Origin: Bacteroidales bacterium
Lineage (GTDB): Bacteria; Bacteroidota; Bacteroidia; Bacteroidales; GCA-2748055
DNA length: 64,000 bases
Direction: 5' to 3'
NCBI GenBank assembly: GCA_029210585.1
Contig: JARGFP010000010.1
Coordinates: 62,001-126,000, forward strand
The stretch's first letter is position 1, and every line of letters begins with the position of its first letter. The notes beneath the pieces are model-generated. The model saw only the letters and a program-made list of their open reading frames with translations, searched no databases and was not told the DNA's origin. This document shows positions 54,488 to 62,043 of this stretch, piece after piece. A program made the translations under genes and the position numbers.

Positions 54488-54730
54488 GATACATCTCCTG
54501 TTGATTAACCTCAGTGGCCGATGCATTCTCCGTAAAAAAATCAATGATAGCCGGACAAATATCGATCTTTCTTCTTATGCAAAAGGAGTCTATTTCCTTC
54601 GCATGCATATGGAAAGGGGGGTAGTGACAAGGAAATTGATCATTCAGTAATAATTACCAGATGTATCTCTTTAAGATTCAGTGTTGATGAGCGTATTCCA
54701 TACAAAAAGACCGGACAAATCCATGCATCG
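54488..54730 (+). repeat. degenerate direct repeat in the gene-free stretch before tRNA-Lys
   Basis: The 338-nt gap between the racemase gene and the tRNA has no gene. Two loosely similar blocks, 54488-54572 and 54660-54730, share GATACATCTC/GATGTATCTC at the start, CAGTG, a run of A and CCGGACAAAT (54551-54560 and 54711-54720). Origin unknown. Confidence 0.35.
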
Positions 54731-54776
54731 GTACAATCGCATTTGAATCCCTTTTCTTTCTTCCCTGCATAAAAAA

Positions 54777-54809
54777 AATCCCCGGTGAATGAACACCGGG
54801 GATTCTTTT
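54777..54809. terminator. bidirectional intrinsic terminator
   Basis: AATCCCCGGTG (54777-54787), loop AATGAA, CACCGGGGATT (54794-54804): perfect 11-bp stem, with a run of eight A on the left (T tract for the minus strand) and CTTTT on the right. On the minus strand it directly follows the CCA end of tRNA-Lys at 54813. Confidence 0.9.
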
Positions 54810-54812
54810 GGG

Positions 54813-54888
54813 TGGTGATTCAGCTGAGGCTCGAACTCAGGACCCCATCCTTAAAAGGGATGTGCTCTACCAACTGAGCTACTGAATC
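54813..54888 (-). tRNA. tRNA-Lys (anticodon TTT)
   Basis: A 76-nt cloverleaf read on the minus strand. The acceptor stem GATTCAG pairs with CTGAATC, the D arm is AGCTCAGTTGGTAGAGC, the anticodon stem-loop is CATCC CTTTTAA GGATG with anticodon TTT, the T loop contains TTCGAGC, the discriminator is A, and CCA is encoded. All helices pair. Confidence 0.96.
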
Positions 54889-54915
54889 ATCCGTTTTTGC
54901 TTTTTAAAGCGGTTG

Positions 54916-54946
54916 CAAAGATAAATACTATAAATTTATTATCAAA
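54916..54946 (-). promoter_or_regulatory. consensus Bacteroidota promoter of tRNA-Lys
   Basis: On the minus strand: TTTG (54946-54943), 19 nt, TATCTTTG (54923-54916). Both elements match consensus exactly. Transcription would start about 20 nt before the tRNA 5' end at 54888. Confidence 0.8.
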
Positions 54947-55133
54947 AAGAAAAATTGCGAAAAAAGGAGTCAATTTTCCTCTCTCTCAATAAGTCTGTGA
55001 ATACAAGGATTCTAGAGGTATCCGCATCGATCGGAAATATTTTTTTCATTATTCCTGTAATAAATCTGCTGCATGTTCGTCTCCCGTGTAGAAAACAGAA
55101 GTAAACAAGTAATCATTTTAAAAAAAACCGATC

Positions 55134-55646
55134 ATGAAACGTTTAGCCCTTTTATCAGCAACCATCCTGGTACCGTTCTTTGCCATTGCGCAGTCAGCTT
55201 CTATCGACCGGCTTATTGACAAGTACAGCGGACAGGATGGTGTGACCATAGTGAATATCAGTCCGCAGCTCTTCCAGATCATGTCTGCCATGGATGTGCA
55301 GGAGGTGGAAGATGCGGAGTTCCCCTTCGAGAAACTGTCGGCGGTGAAGGTGCTGTCCATTGAGAATGCAGAACTCCTTGCCGGTGCAGATTTTTACATT
55401 GAAGTGATGTCCGATCTGAACACCAGTGAGTACGAAGAAGTGATCACAGTGAAAGATGGCAGCGATGACGTCCATATGTGGATGAAAACTGCCGGTCAGC
55501 AGATCCTGGAGTTCCTCCTGGTGGTTGCATCACCGGACGAAGGTGTGGTGGTATACATCAGCGGTGATTTTAACATGAATGATATCGAAGGCCTCGCTTC
55601 TTCCTTTGGCGGAATTGAAGAGCTCGAAGGACTGAAAAATCTTTAA
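55134..55646 (+). CDS. DUF4252 exported protein (first of two)
   Basis: A 170-residue protein with a signal peptide ending FFAIAQ. The mature part begins SIDRLIDKYSGQDGVTIVNI, the DUF4252 signature, and contains VEVITVKDGSDDVHMWMKT-like strands. The family is restricted to Bacteroidota and has no known function. Together with a second DUF4252 gene it encloses an ECF sigma factor and a putative anti-sigma gene on the same strand. The ECF gene starts 37 nt downstream. Confidence 0.85.
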   Translation: MKRLALLSATILVPFFAIAQSASIDRLIDKYSGQDGVTIVNISPQLFQIMSAMDVQEVEDAEFPFEKLSAVKVLSIENAELLAGADFYIEVMSDLNTSEYEEVITVKDGSDDVHMWMKTAGQQILEFLLVVASPDEGVVVYISGDFNMNDIEGLASSFGGIEELEGLKNL

Positions 55647-55683
55647 TATTCGTTAACTTTATCGGATATTGTTACGAACCTGA

Positions 55684-56184
55684 ATGAAGTCCTCAGAATT
55701 TAAAATCTTACTCCTGCCATTCAGCTCCCGGTTGTACCGGCTGGCATATGGCCTGCTGGGAAACCGGGAGGAGGCTGAGGACACGGTTCAGGAGGTATAT
55801 CTGAAACTCTGGAAAATGCGCGAGGACCTGGGCAAGTACAACAGCCTGGAGGCACTGAGTGTGCGGATTACCAGGAACCTTTGCCTGGACCAGCTGCGCA
55901 GAAGAAAAACGACACGGGAAGTGCACGGAGAGGAGGAGCGGGAAGAGCGGATCGAGACAGAAGATCTGAGCCAGGAGCGTACCGAGATCCTTCACAGGCT
56001 GATCAACGAATTGCCGGAACCACAGCGCTCACTGGTATATTTCAGACACATCGAGGGAAAAGAATACCACGAGATCGAATCGCTGATGTACATGAAGGAG
56101 AACGCGATACGCGTGAGTATCTCCCGGGCCAGGAAACAATTGAGAGAGATGTTGCAAAAACAGTATGCATCATGGATAAATTAG
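55684..56184 (+). CDS. ECF RNA polymerase sigma factor
   Basis: A 166-residue sigma-70 family protein. Region 2 is YGLLGNREEAEDTVQEVYLKLW (residues about 22-45) and region 4 is LPEPQRSLVYFRHIEGKEYHE followed by MKENAIRVSISRARKQL. There is no region 1 or 3. Its stop overlaps the next gene by 13 nt, typical for a sigma/anti-sigma pair. Neighbouring DUF4252 genes are candidate targets or sensors. Confidence 0.9.
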   Translation: MKSSEFKILLLPFSSRLYRLAYGLLGNREEAEDTVQEVYLKLWKMREDLGKYNSLEALSVRITRNLCLDQLRRRKTTREVHGEEEREERIETEDLSQERTEILHRLINELPEPQRSLVYFRHIEGKEYHEIESLMYMKENAIRVSISRARKQLREMLQKQYASWIN

Positions 56185-56741
56185 AACATATTAATGAATT
56201 GCTGGAAAAGTTCTACCAGGGGGCCACTTCGACCGAAGAAGAGGCCGAACTGCAGGACTATTTCAACAGGGAGAAGGTGCCGGAGGAGCTGCGGACCGAC
56301 AGGGAGCTGTTTGTCTCCATGGCAAGTGCCCGTGAACCTGTGGAAGTTCCTGCTGATCTGAACAAGAAGATCATTTCGGGCCTTTCCGCAGCAGAGCACG
56401 TCGAATCCAGGTCGCGGCGGATCGGGATCTATTCCTTTTCTGCATTGGCGGCAGGATTGCTGATCCTGCTCAGCGTGTACCTGGGGTTCCTCAGGGAAGA
56501 CCAGAATCCGGCCATGACACAATATGCCATCGAAGACCCCGAAATGGCGTATAAAGAAGCTAAAAAGGCCCTGGAGTATGTCTCCATGAAATGGAACGAT
56601 GGTACGGAGCAGCTCGGCAACCTTCAGCAGGTCAACAAAACCATGGAAACGGTCAGCACCATGAATAAACTCTCCAGCGGATCCAGGGAACTGAATCTCC
56701 TGGGCAACCTGAGAAAAGCGGACCAGATTCAATTACAGTAA
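56172..56741 (+). CDS. putative anti-sigma factor, single-pass membrane protein
   Basis: A 189-residue protein from ATG 56172. An acidic cytoplasmic N-terminal part (residues 1-85, MDKLEHINELLEKFYQGATS) precedes one membrane segment (ALAAGLLILLSVYLGFL, about 92-110) and a periplasmic tail with a methionine- and asparagine-rich C-terminus. The topology and the 13-nt overlap with the sigma gene support an anti-sigma role; no ZAS zinc motif is seen. A longer frame back to 55881 is a shadow of the sigma gene. Confidence 0.72.
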   Translation: MDKLEHINELLEKFYQGATSTEEEAELQDYFNREKVPEELRTDRELFVSMASAREPVEVPADLNKKIISGLSAAEHVESRSRRIGIYSFSALAAGLLILLSVYLGFLREDQNPAMTQYAIEDPEMAYKEAKKALEYVSMKWNDGTEQLGNLQQVNKTMETVSTMNKLSSGSRELNLLGNLRKADQIQLQ

Positions 56742-56762
56742 ACATCGTAACAATATAAAGTC

Positions 56763-57275
56763 ATGAAAAAAATCATCATATTACTGTTACTGGTAGCCCT
56801 TGCAGGTACCATCAGCGCACAATCAGCCATCGACCGGATTTTTGACAAATATGCCGGGAAAGACGGGTATACAACCGTTGTCATCAACAGCTTCATGTTC
56901 AAGTTCCTGTCGAATATCGAGACCAGTGATCCGGAATACGAATCTTTCAAATCTGCCACGAAGGGCATAGAGTCCATCCGGATCCTCACACAGGATGGCA
57001 AGGGATCCCAGGCTTTCGGGAAAGAATTGTTAAAGATACTGCCCTGGGACGAGTACGAAGAGCTCATGGTGGTGAAGCAGTCTGACGAGGAAGTGGTGTT
57101 CCTGGTAAAGGAGGAGGGAGACAGGATTGTGGAATTCCTGCTCATTGTATCGGGTAACGGGGATGAAGATGCGCTTATTGTCATCACAGGGAACATCGAC
57201 CTGGAAAGTATTTCGAGCCTCACCAGAGGCATGGATCTGCCGGCCATGGAGAACCTGGAAGGACTGGATAAATAA
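56763..57275 (+). CDS. DUF4252 exported protein (second of two)
   Basis: A 170-residue paralogue of the first DUF4252 protein: signal ending GTISAQ, then SAIDRIFDKYAGKDGYTTVV. Equal length and the same order of strands suggest an old duplication around the sigma/anti-sigma pair. The last codons (GMDLPAMENLEGLDK) are part of a 62-bp unit repeated twice more after the stop. Confidence 0.85.
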   Translation: MKKIIILLLLVALAGTISAQSAIDRIFDKYAGKDGYTTVVINSFMFKFLSNIETSDPEYESFKSATKGIESIRILTQDGKGSQAFGKELLKILPWDEYEELMVVKQSDEEVVFLVKEEGDRIVEFLLIVSGNGDEDALIVITGNIDLESISSLTRGMDLPAMENLEGLDK

Positions 57276-57403
57276 ACAGTGTGACCCGTTGCATGGACCT
57301 GCCGGCATTATACAACCCGGAGAGACTGGAGAAGGTAACAATATGATCCGATGTATAGACCGGCCGGCTATAAAACCCGGGAGGACTGGAGAGGTAAATG
57401 TTC
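57229..57403 (+). repeat. 62-bp tandem repeat at the 3' end of the second DUF4252 gene, three decayed copies
   Basis: Copy A 57229-57290 includes the final codons and stop; copy B 57291-57352; copy C from 57353 to about 57403. Shared landmarks at the same offsets are G(C/T)AT(G/A)GA(C/T)C, CCGGC, ACC(T/C)GG, and GACTGGA. B and C are closer to each other than to A. Confidence 0.8.
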
Positions 57404-57438
57404 TGCAGGGCATTCCGGAAATACTGAGAACTGCCCCT

Positions 57439-58815
57439 TCAGTAATAGAGCACCTTTTCCACCTTGTTCTTCCTCAGCCAGCTGCTCAGTATTTGCCGCA
57501 CATCCCGGTTGTCGAGGGCCGGTTGAATGCAGTTCAGCATTTGCTCCACGCCCAGGTAGCCTTCGTCGACCGAGAGGTAGCCATATCCCAGGTACATACC
57601 CTGCTCAATCCTGATGACGCATCTTTCAGAGGAATCCCTTCCTTCATCGATGATCAGCATGTTGCCCTGGTCGAGCCGGTATTTCGAAAGCATCTCCTCT
57701 GCACGTCTGTTGTACTCCTTTACAGATTCCTGCTGGACGCAGGCGCCGTTGCATTGACGGATACCGTAATGAAAGCAAGCTCCTTCCGTGATATATAATC
57801 CGCTTAATTTCTGACACAGCCAGTGCTTTTCCACCTGCCGTGTCAGCATCTCCCTCGCTTCAGTCTTGTTGTTGAAAGCAGTCACGGGATGTTCCATCCG
57901 GTCAGCCACCCTTGCCAGCTGCAAAGTAATGTATCCGAAACTGTCCTTGCCCGTGTACAATCCCCAGTGGGAGAGGCTCCTGCGTTGAGCCCTGTTGTAA
58001 ATGGGTTTGTTTTGTTTGATCTCTTCTGATTCCTTCAGCAGCGCGATCAGCTCACTGCCTGTAAGTTCAAAGGAGATGGAAGCGATGCGTTCCCGCATCT
58101 CCATGGCACGCTTGCCCTCGTTGTTACCCAGGTGGGAGAGGACCCGTTTCCTGATGTTCTTGCTTTTGCCGATATAGAGCAGGGTGTTGTTCACATCATA
58201 AAAATAGTATGTTCCGGTCTTCTCAGGCAGTGCCTCGATATCCTCCACCGACAGGTTCCCATTCAGGTTCTTGTATTTTTGTAAGGGTCCCATGAAAGGA
58301 TCGGAGGTATTGCCGTTCAGGCCCGATTGGGATTTCAGCAGTTCAAACAGCTTCACGGTGGCCAGTGCGTCGCCTGCGGCCCTGTGCCTGTCGTTGATCG
58401 TGATGCCCAGCTCGCTGCAAAGCTTTCCGAGGCTGTATGATTTGTGACCGGGGATCAGTTGCTTGCTGAGTTTGACGGTACAGAGCGTGTCGCGCTTGTA
58501 TTCGTATCCCAGCCGGCTGAATTCACTCTTGATGAAGCCGTAATCAAAGTTCACATTGTGGCCAACGATCACGTGACCTTCGGTCCGTTCAACGATTTCT
58601 TTTGCAATTTCATAAAACCGGGGCGCCTCGGCAACCATATCATTGGTAATGCCCGTGAGACCTGTAATAAAAGCCGGAATATGCTTTTCCGGGTTAATCA
58701 GGGTGGACCATTCATCCACCACCTTTTCGCCGTCGTGGAAGTAAATGGCGATTTCCGTGATCTTCTCCGCCTTCGGGCTTCCCCCGGTCGTTTCAATATC
58801 AAGAATGGCGTACAT
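57439..58815 (-). CDS. DnaQ-like exonuclease fused to a GIY-YIG (UvrC-type) nuclease
   Basis: A 458-residue protein. Residues 1-165 are a DEDD 3'-5' exonuclease (AILDIETTGGSPKAEKITEI, VGHNVNFDYGFIKSEFSRLG, and HRAAGDALATVKLFELL). Residues about 195-275 are GIY-YIG (GTYYFYDVNNTLLYIGKSKNIRKRV), followed by a UvrC/Cho-like region with cysteines (ACFHYGIRQCNGACVQQ). This combination resembles the Cho-like or DNA polymerase III epsilon/UvrC hybrid proteins of Bacteroidota and Actinobacteria. A repair role is likely, substrate unproven. Confidence 0.88.
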   Translation of the reverse strand: MYAILDIETTGGSPKAEKITEIAIYFHDGEKVVDEWSTLINPEKHIPAFITGLTGITNDMVAEAPRFYEIAKEIVERTEGHVIVGHNVNFDYGFIKSEFSRLGYEYKRDTLCTVKLSKQLIPGHKSYSLGKLCSELGITINDRHRAAGDALATVKLFELLKSQSGLNGNTSDPFMGPLQKYKNLNGNLSVEDIEALPEKTGTYYFYDVNNTLLYIGKSKNIRKRVLSHLGNNEGKRAMEMRERIASISFELTGSELIALLKESEEIKQNKPIYNRAQRRSLSHWGLYTGKDSFGYITLQLARVADRMEHPVTAFNNKTEAREMLTRQVEKHWLCQKLSGLYITEGACFHYGIRQCNGACVQQESVKEYNRRAEEMLSKYRLDQGNMLIIDEGRDSSERCVIRIEQGMYLGYGYLSVDEGYLGVEQMLNCIQPALDNRDVRQILSSWLRKNKVEKVLYY

Positions 58816-58893
58816 CTGCTCTCTGTCTCTGCCCTCCCCGGTTATATGTTCAGGCCCATTCCGTCAGGGTCCATGGTACGTTTTGCCAGGATC

Positions 58894-59469
58894 CTACTTC
58901 TTGTTTTTGGATTCATCTTTATCTTTTTCAGCAGCTTGCTTTGCCGGCGCCTTCTTCTTCGAAACATCCGTTGCTTTCTCCTTTTTGTCATTTGCAGCTT
59001 CGGTCTTCGCTTCTTTCTTCTCCTCTGCAGGCTCTGCTTTGGCTTCCTCCTTCTTGCCCTTTGGAGCTTCGGCCTTCTCCTCCTTTGCAGCCTCAGGCTT
59101 ACTTTCCTCCTTCTCCTCTTTCTTCTCCTCCTTTGCAGCCTCAGGCTTACTTTCCTTCTTCTCCTCTTTCACTGCCCCTGACTTCTCCTCCTGTTTTGCA
59201 TCCCTGGCAGTATCAGCTTTGGGTTCAGGTGTTGCTTTTGCTGCAGGCTTTTCAACTGGTTTTTCCACAGGTTTCTCAGCTGCAGCCTCCTGTGCCGCGG
59301 CTGCTTTTTCAGGTTTTATTTCCTCCACCCTCTTTGCGGATGTGCCGGCTGGCATTTTTCCCGCAGGTTTGGCAACTGTTTTTCCGGATTCCTTCTTCCG
59401 TGGCCGCAATTTTCCGTATGAACCACTGAATAGTTTTCCTCGTTTGGTTTTCTTGTCTCCTTTGCCCAT
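58894..59469 (-). CDS. ribosomal protein THX with a long Lys/Glu/Ala-rich tail
   Basis: A 191-residue protein. Residues 1-26 (MGKGDKKTKRGKLFSGSYGK and RPRKK) match the small ribosomal subunit protein THX (bTHX), normally a 25-45 residue peptide inserted in the 30S head. The remaining roughly 160 residues are low complexity, with E, K and A dominant and short repeats such as ESKPEAAKEEK (twice) and VEKPVEKP. This tail is highly charged and probably disordered. Ribosomal role of the head is known; whether the tailed product is used as such is not. Confidence 0.8.
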   Translation of the reverse strand: MGKGDKKTKRGKLFSGSYGKLRPRKKESGKTVAKPAGKMPAGTSAKRVEEIKPEKAAAAQEAAAEKPVEKPVEKPAAKATPEPKADTARDAKQEEKSGAVKEEKKESKPEAAKEEKKEEKEESKPEAAKEEKAEAPKGKKEEAKAEPAEEKKEAKTEAANDKKEKATDVSKKKAPAKQAAEKDKDESKNKK

Positions 59470-59604
59470 GCTTGTATGTTTTTAGTAAACTATCAAATTT
59501 AACGATTATTTGTTTTCCTGCAAACCAAAGATCGGCACAATACAATGAACCTTTGATCCGGCCGTTAGGTTATACATATGATTGAATGATGTAAATTTGA
59601 ATGT

Positions 59605-60105
59605 ATGATGCCCAACAGAACTATATTTATATTACTTATCGTATTGTTTTTCATTCCCGGGCTGATGGCACAGAAGGGCACTGGAACGGACCAGGTCATG
59701 GAGGTGCCAACGGCCCCCAAAGTAATTAAAGATCCCATGAAATATAATAATCTGAACGAATTTGAGCAGTATGTGATCCTGCACAAAGGTACCGAGCGTT
59801 CCGGAACAGGCGAATACGAACATCACAAGGAAAAGGGCACTTATGTCTGCAAACAGTGCAATGCGCCCCTGTACAAATCGGAAGATAAATTTGAAAGCAA
59901 CTGCGGGTGGCCCAGTTTTGACGATGAGATCGAGGGGGCCGTTACCCGGACGCAGGATCCCGACGGACGTCGGACGGAGATTACCTGCAGCAATTGCGGC
60001 GGTCACCTGGGACATGTGTTCCTGGGAGAGCGGTTCACGGAGAAGAATACCCGTCATTGCGTCAATTCCGTAAGCATGAAGTTCATCCCCGATCGGGAAG
60101 AATAG
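59605..60105 (+). CDS. msrB: exported peptide-methionine (R)-S-oxide reductase
   Basis: Reduces methionine-R-sulfoxide. The 166 residues start with a signal peptide (FILLIVLFFIPGLMAQ), so it is periplasmic. The MsrB domain carries two zinc CxxC pairs (YVCKQCNAPLY and ITCSNCGGHLGH), WPSFDD, and the catalytic Cys in TRHCVNSVSMKF. The last 57 nt and the stop are part of an 80-bp repeat. It is divergent from the THX gene, and no thioredoxin is adjacent. Confidence 0.94.
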   Translation: MMPNRTIFILLIVLFFIPGLMAQKGTGTDQVMEVPTAPKVIKDPMKYNNLNEFEQYVILHKGTERSGTGEYEHHKEKGTYVCKQCNAPLYKSEDKFESNCGWPSFDDEIEGAVTRTQDPDGRRTEITCSNCGGHLGHVFLGERFTEKNTRHCVNSVSMKFIPDREE

Positions 60106-60190
60106 TCTTATAGCAGGAAAGGACCATCCCCCGTCATTGCGTCAATTCGCTATGCCTGAAATTTATCCGCGGCAAAGAGACGCTATAGCC
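60049..60190 (+). repeat. 80-bp tandem repeat at the msrB 3' end
   Basis: CCGTCATTGCGTCAATTC is identical at 60051-60068 and 60131-60148 (80-bp offset). Flanking bases still align loosely (GCATGAAGTTCATCC / GCCTGAAATTTATCC; CTTATAGCAGG / GCTATAGCCTG). The first copy holds the final codons and stop of msrB; the second is non-coding. Confidence 0.9.
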
Positions 60191-60219
60191 TGCAGTGCAT
60201 ACAGTGCGGCAGAATGTGA

Positions 60220-60678
60220 TCAGCTGTACCTGAGGTAGTCCTTGTACTCAAGGAAATAATCCTCCAGGGCAGTCATGCGGTCAAAAAAGAACATGTTCAC
60301 CCGGTTCCAGGTGTTCCGGTCCAGGATACTCACGTCTTCTATGGCTGTGTAGATCCTGCTGACCGACTTTTCGTTTTCCCGGATATACTCCAGTTCCCAC
60401 CTGGTATTTTCTCCCAGCGCCTTATTGATCTGGCTGCGGGTTGATTCCAGTTTTTCATACATTTCAAGGCGCTTGTCGAGGTTCCGTGTCTCAATATCAA
60501 TTCCAACCAGCGCGGTGACCTCATCGAAATGGAAACGCAGGTTCAATGCATTGATCCCGGTCTTGTCGAGGATCCATTTGCCGGTGCGGCCTTTGCCTTT
60601 CCTGCGCTTGTTGGTAAACTCCCGGAACTGATTCCAGAATTCGACGCGGAGTTCCTTTGCTTCTTCACGGGAATACAT
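60220..60678 (-). CDS. DUF4268 domain protein
   Basis: A 152-residue protein: EELRVEFWNQFREF-like start, then FHFDEVTALVGIDIETRN and ENTRWELEYIRENEKSVSRI. This matches the DUF4268 C-terminal domain found after nuclease-like domains in other proteins; here it stands alone. Function is unknown. The spacing from convergent msrB includes the repeat at 60049-60190. Confidence 0.75.
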   Translation of the reverse strand: MYSREEAKELRVEFWNQFREFTNKRRKGKGRTGKWILDKTGINALNLRFHFDEVTALVGIDIETRNLDKRLEMYEKLESTRSQINKALGENTRWELEYIRENEKSVSRIYTAIEDVSILDRNTWNRVNMFFFDRMTALEDYFLEYKDYLRYS

Positions 60679-60797
60679 GTTTACTGACTTTGATGTGCTT
60701 AAAGATAGTTCAATCGCATCTAAAGAAAAAAGAACCCGGGCGTCAATCCATCACTGACCATCACCGCCATGTCGGAGCGGGCCGCGGGAAAGATTTA

Positions 60798-60829
60798 TTT
60801 GTCATAGTAGTTTATTAGTCCCAACTTTG
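60798..60829 (+). promoter_or_regulatory. candidate promoter of the M20 amidohydrolase
   Basis: TTTG at 60798-60801, 20 nt, CAACTTTG at 60822-60829 (C in place of the first T of the -7). It is 25 nt before the ATG at 60855. Confidence 0.45.
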
Positions 60830-60854
60830 TTGGTCAAAACAGTAAAACCTGGTT

Positions 60855-62021
60855 ATGGACAACATGACAAAGGACTATAAGGAATCGCTGATCGCCATGC
60901 GACGGCACCTTCACCAGTATCCGGAAACGGCTCACCAGGAGGAAAAGACCGCCCAATACCTGCTGGATTTTCTCGGACAATTCAACCCCGATAATCTGAT
61001 CAGCGGGATTGGCGGTCACGGGATCGCGGCCATCTATAACGGGAAAAACAAGGGGCCAGCCGTGCTCATTCGTTGTGAACTGGATGGACTCCCTATCAAA
61101 GAAGATAGCAGGCTGGAACACCGTTCTGTATACGAAAACAAAGGACACCTGTGCGGACACGACGGGCATATGACCATGGTGGCCGGACTGGCACCGCTGC
61201 TTTCGGTATCACGTCCGCAATCGGGATCTGTCATACTGCTGTTCCAGCCTGCGGAAGAGACCGGCGAGGGCGCTGACCGCGTGCTCAGCGATGAAAAATT
61301 CGGGCACATACAACCTGATTATGTATTTGCACTACATAATCTGCCCGGCTTTCCTGAATCGGCCGTTATCACACGCAACGGGGTGTTTGCTTCTGCTTCG
61401 AAGGGACTGATCATTGAACTCGAAGGTGCCTCTTCGCATGCAGGTCACCCGGAAGGAGGAAATAACCCGGCCGTGGCTGCAGCCCAACTGGTGCAGTCGA
61501 TGCTCACCATTCCCCAGAAACACCTTTCAATGCATGACGCTGCATTGATCACCCCGATCCACATGCGGGTCGGACAGCCGGCATTCGGCACATCGCCTGG
61601 CGACGGGGTGGTGATGTTCACCATCAGGGCCCACAGCAATGCCTCACTTGAAACCATGGAGAAGGAGATCCTGCACCAGGTGAAACACATTGCCAGAGCC
61701 CACAACCTGTCTTACCGGTTCAGGTGGATCGAGCCGTTCGAGGCCGTGGTCAACGACCCCGGTTGCGTGGAGGTGATCGAAAAATGTGCGGCTGACCTGG
61801 AACTGGAAGTGATTCACAAGGAAATCCCGTTCCCATGGTCGGAGGACTTCGGGGTGTTCACCAACAAATACAAGGGTGCGCTGTTCGGAATGGGTGCAGG
61901 GGAGAAGACCCCGCAGCTGCACAACGAGAATTATGACTTCCCCGACCAGCTGCTGGAAAAAGGAACCATGATGTTTTACCGGATTATCGATGCATTGCTG
62001 AATACAGATAGCAAAAAATGA
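60855..62021 (+). CDS. M20 family amidohydrolase
   Basis: A 388-residue di-metal hydrolase of the IAA-amino acid hydrolase/HipO/AbgB type. HRHLHQYPETAHQEEKTA near residue 15, GHLCGHDGHMTMVAG near 95, FQPAEETGEGADRV near 135, ALHNLPG and HAGHPEGGNNPAVAA are the metal-binding and dimer-lid motifs. It hydrolyses N-acyl amino acids or peptides; exact substrate not readable. A later ATG at 60864 is possible. Alanine racemase follows after 22 nt, which may indicate an operon. Confidence 0.9.
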   Translation: MDNMTKDYKESLIAMRRHLHQYPETAHQEEKTAQYLLDFLGQFNPDNLISGIGGHGIAAIYNGKNKGPAVLIRCELDGLPIKEDSRLEHRSVYENKGHLCGHDGHMTMVAGLAPLLSVSRPQSGSVILLFQPAEETGEGADRVLSDEKFGHIQPDYVFALHNLPGFPESAVITRNGVFASASKGLIIELEGASSHAGHPEGGNNPAVAAAQLVQSMLTIPQKHLSMHDAALITPIHMRVGQPAFGTSPGDGVVMFTIRAHSNASLETMEKEILHQVKHIARAHNLSYRFRWIEPFEAVVNDPGCVEVIEKCAADLELEVIHKEIPFPWSEDFGVFTNKYKGALFGMGAGEKTPQLHNENYDFPDQLLEKGTMMFYRIIDALLNTDSKK

Positions 62022-62043
62022 TCCTATTATATCATTTTCTAAT

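Noticed and set aside
55881-56171. 97-codon extension of the anti-sigma-like gene
   Set aside because: It runs through the sigma factor gene in another frame; ATG 56172 with a 13-nt overlap is the natural start.
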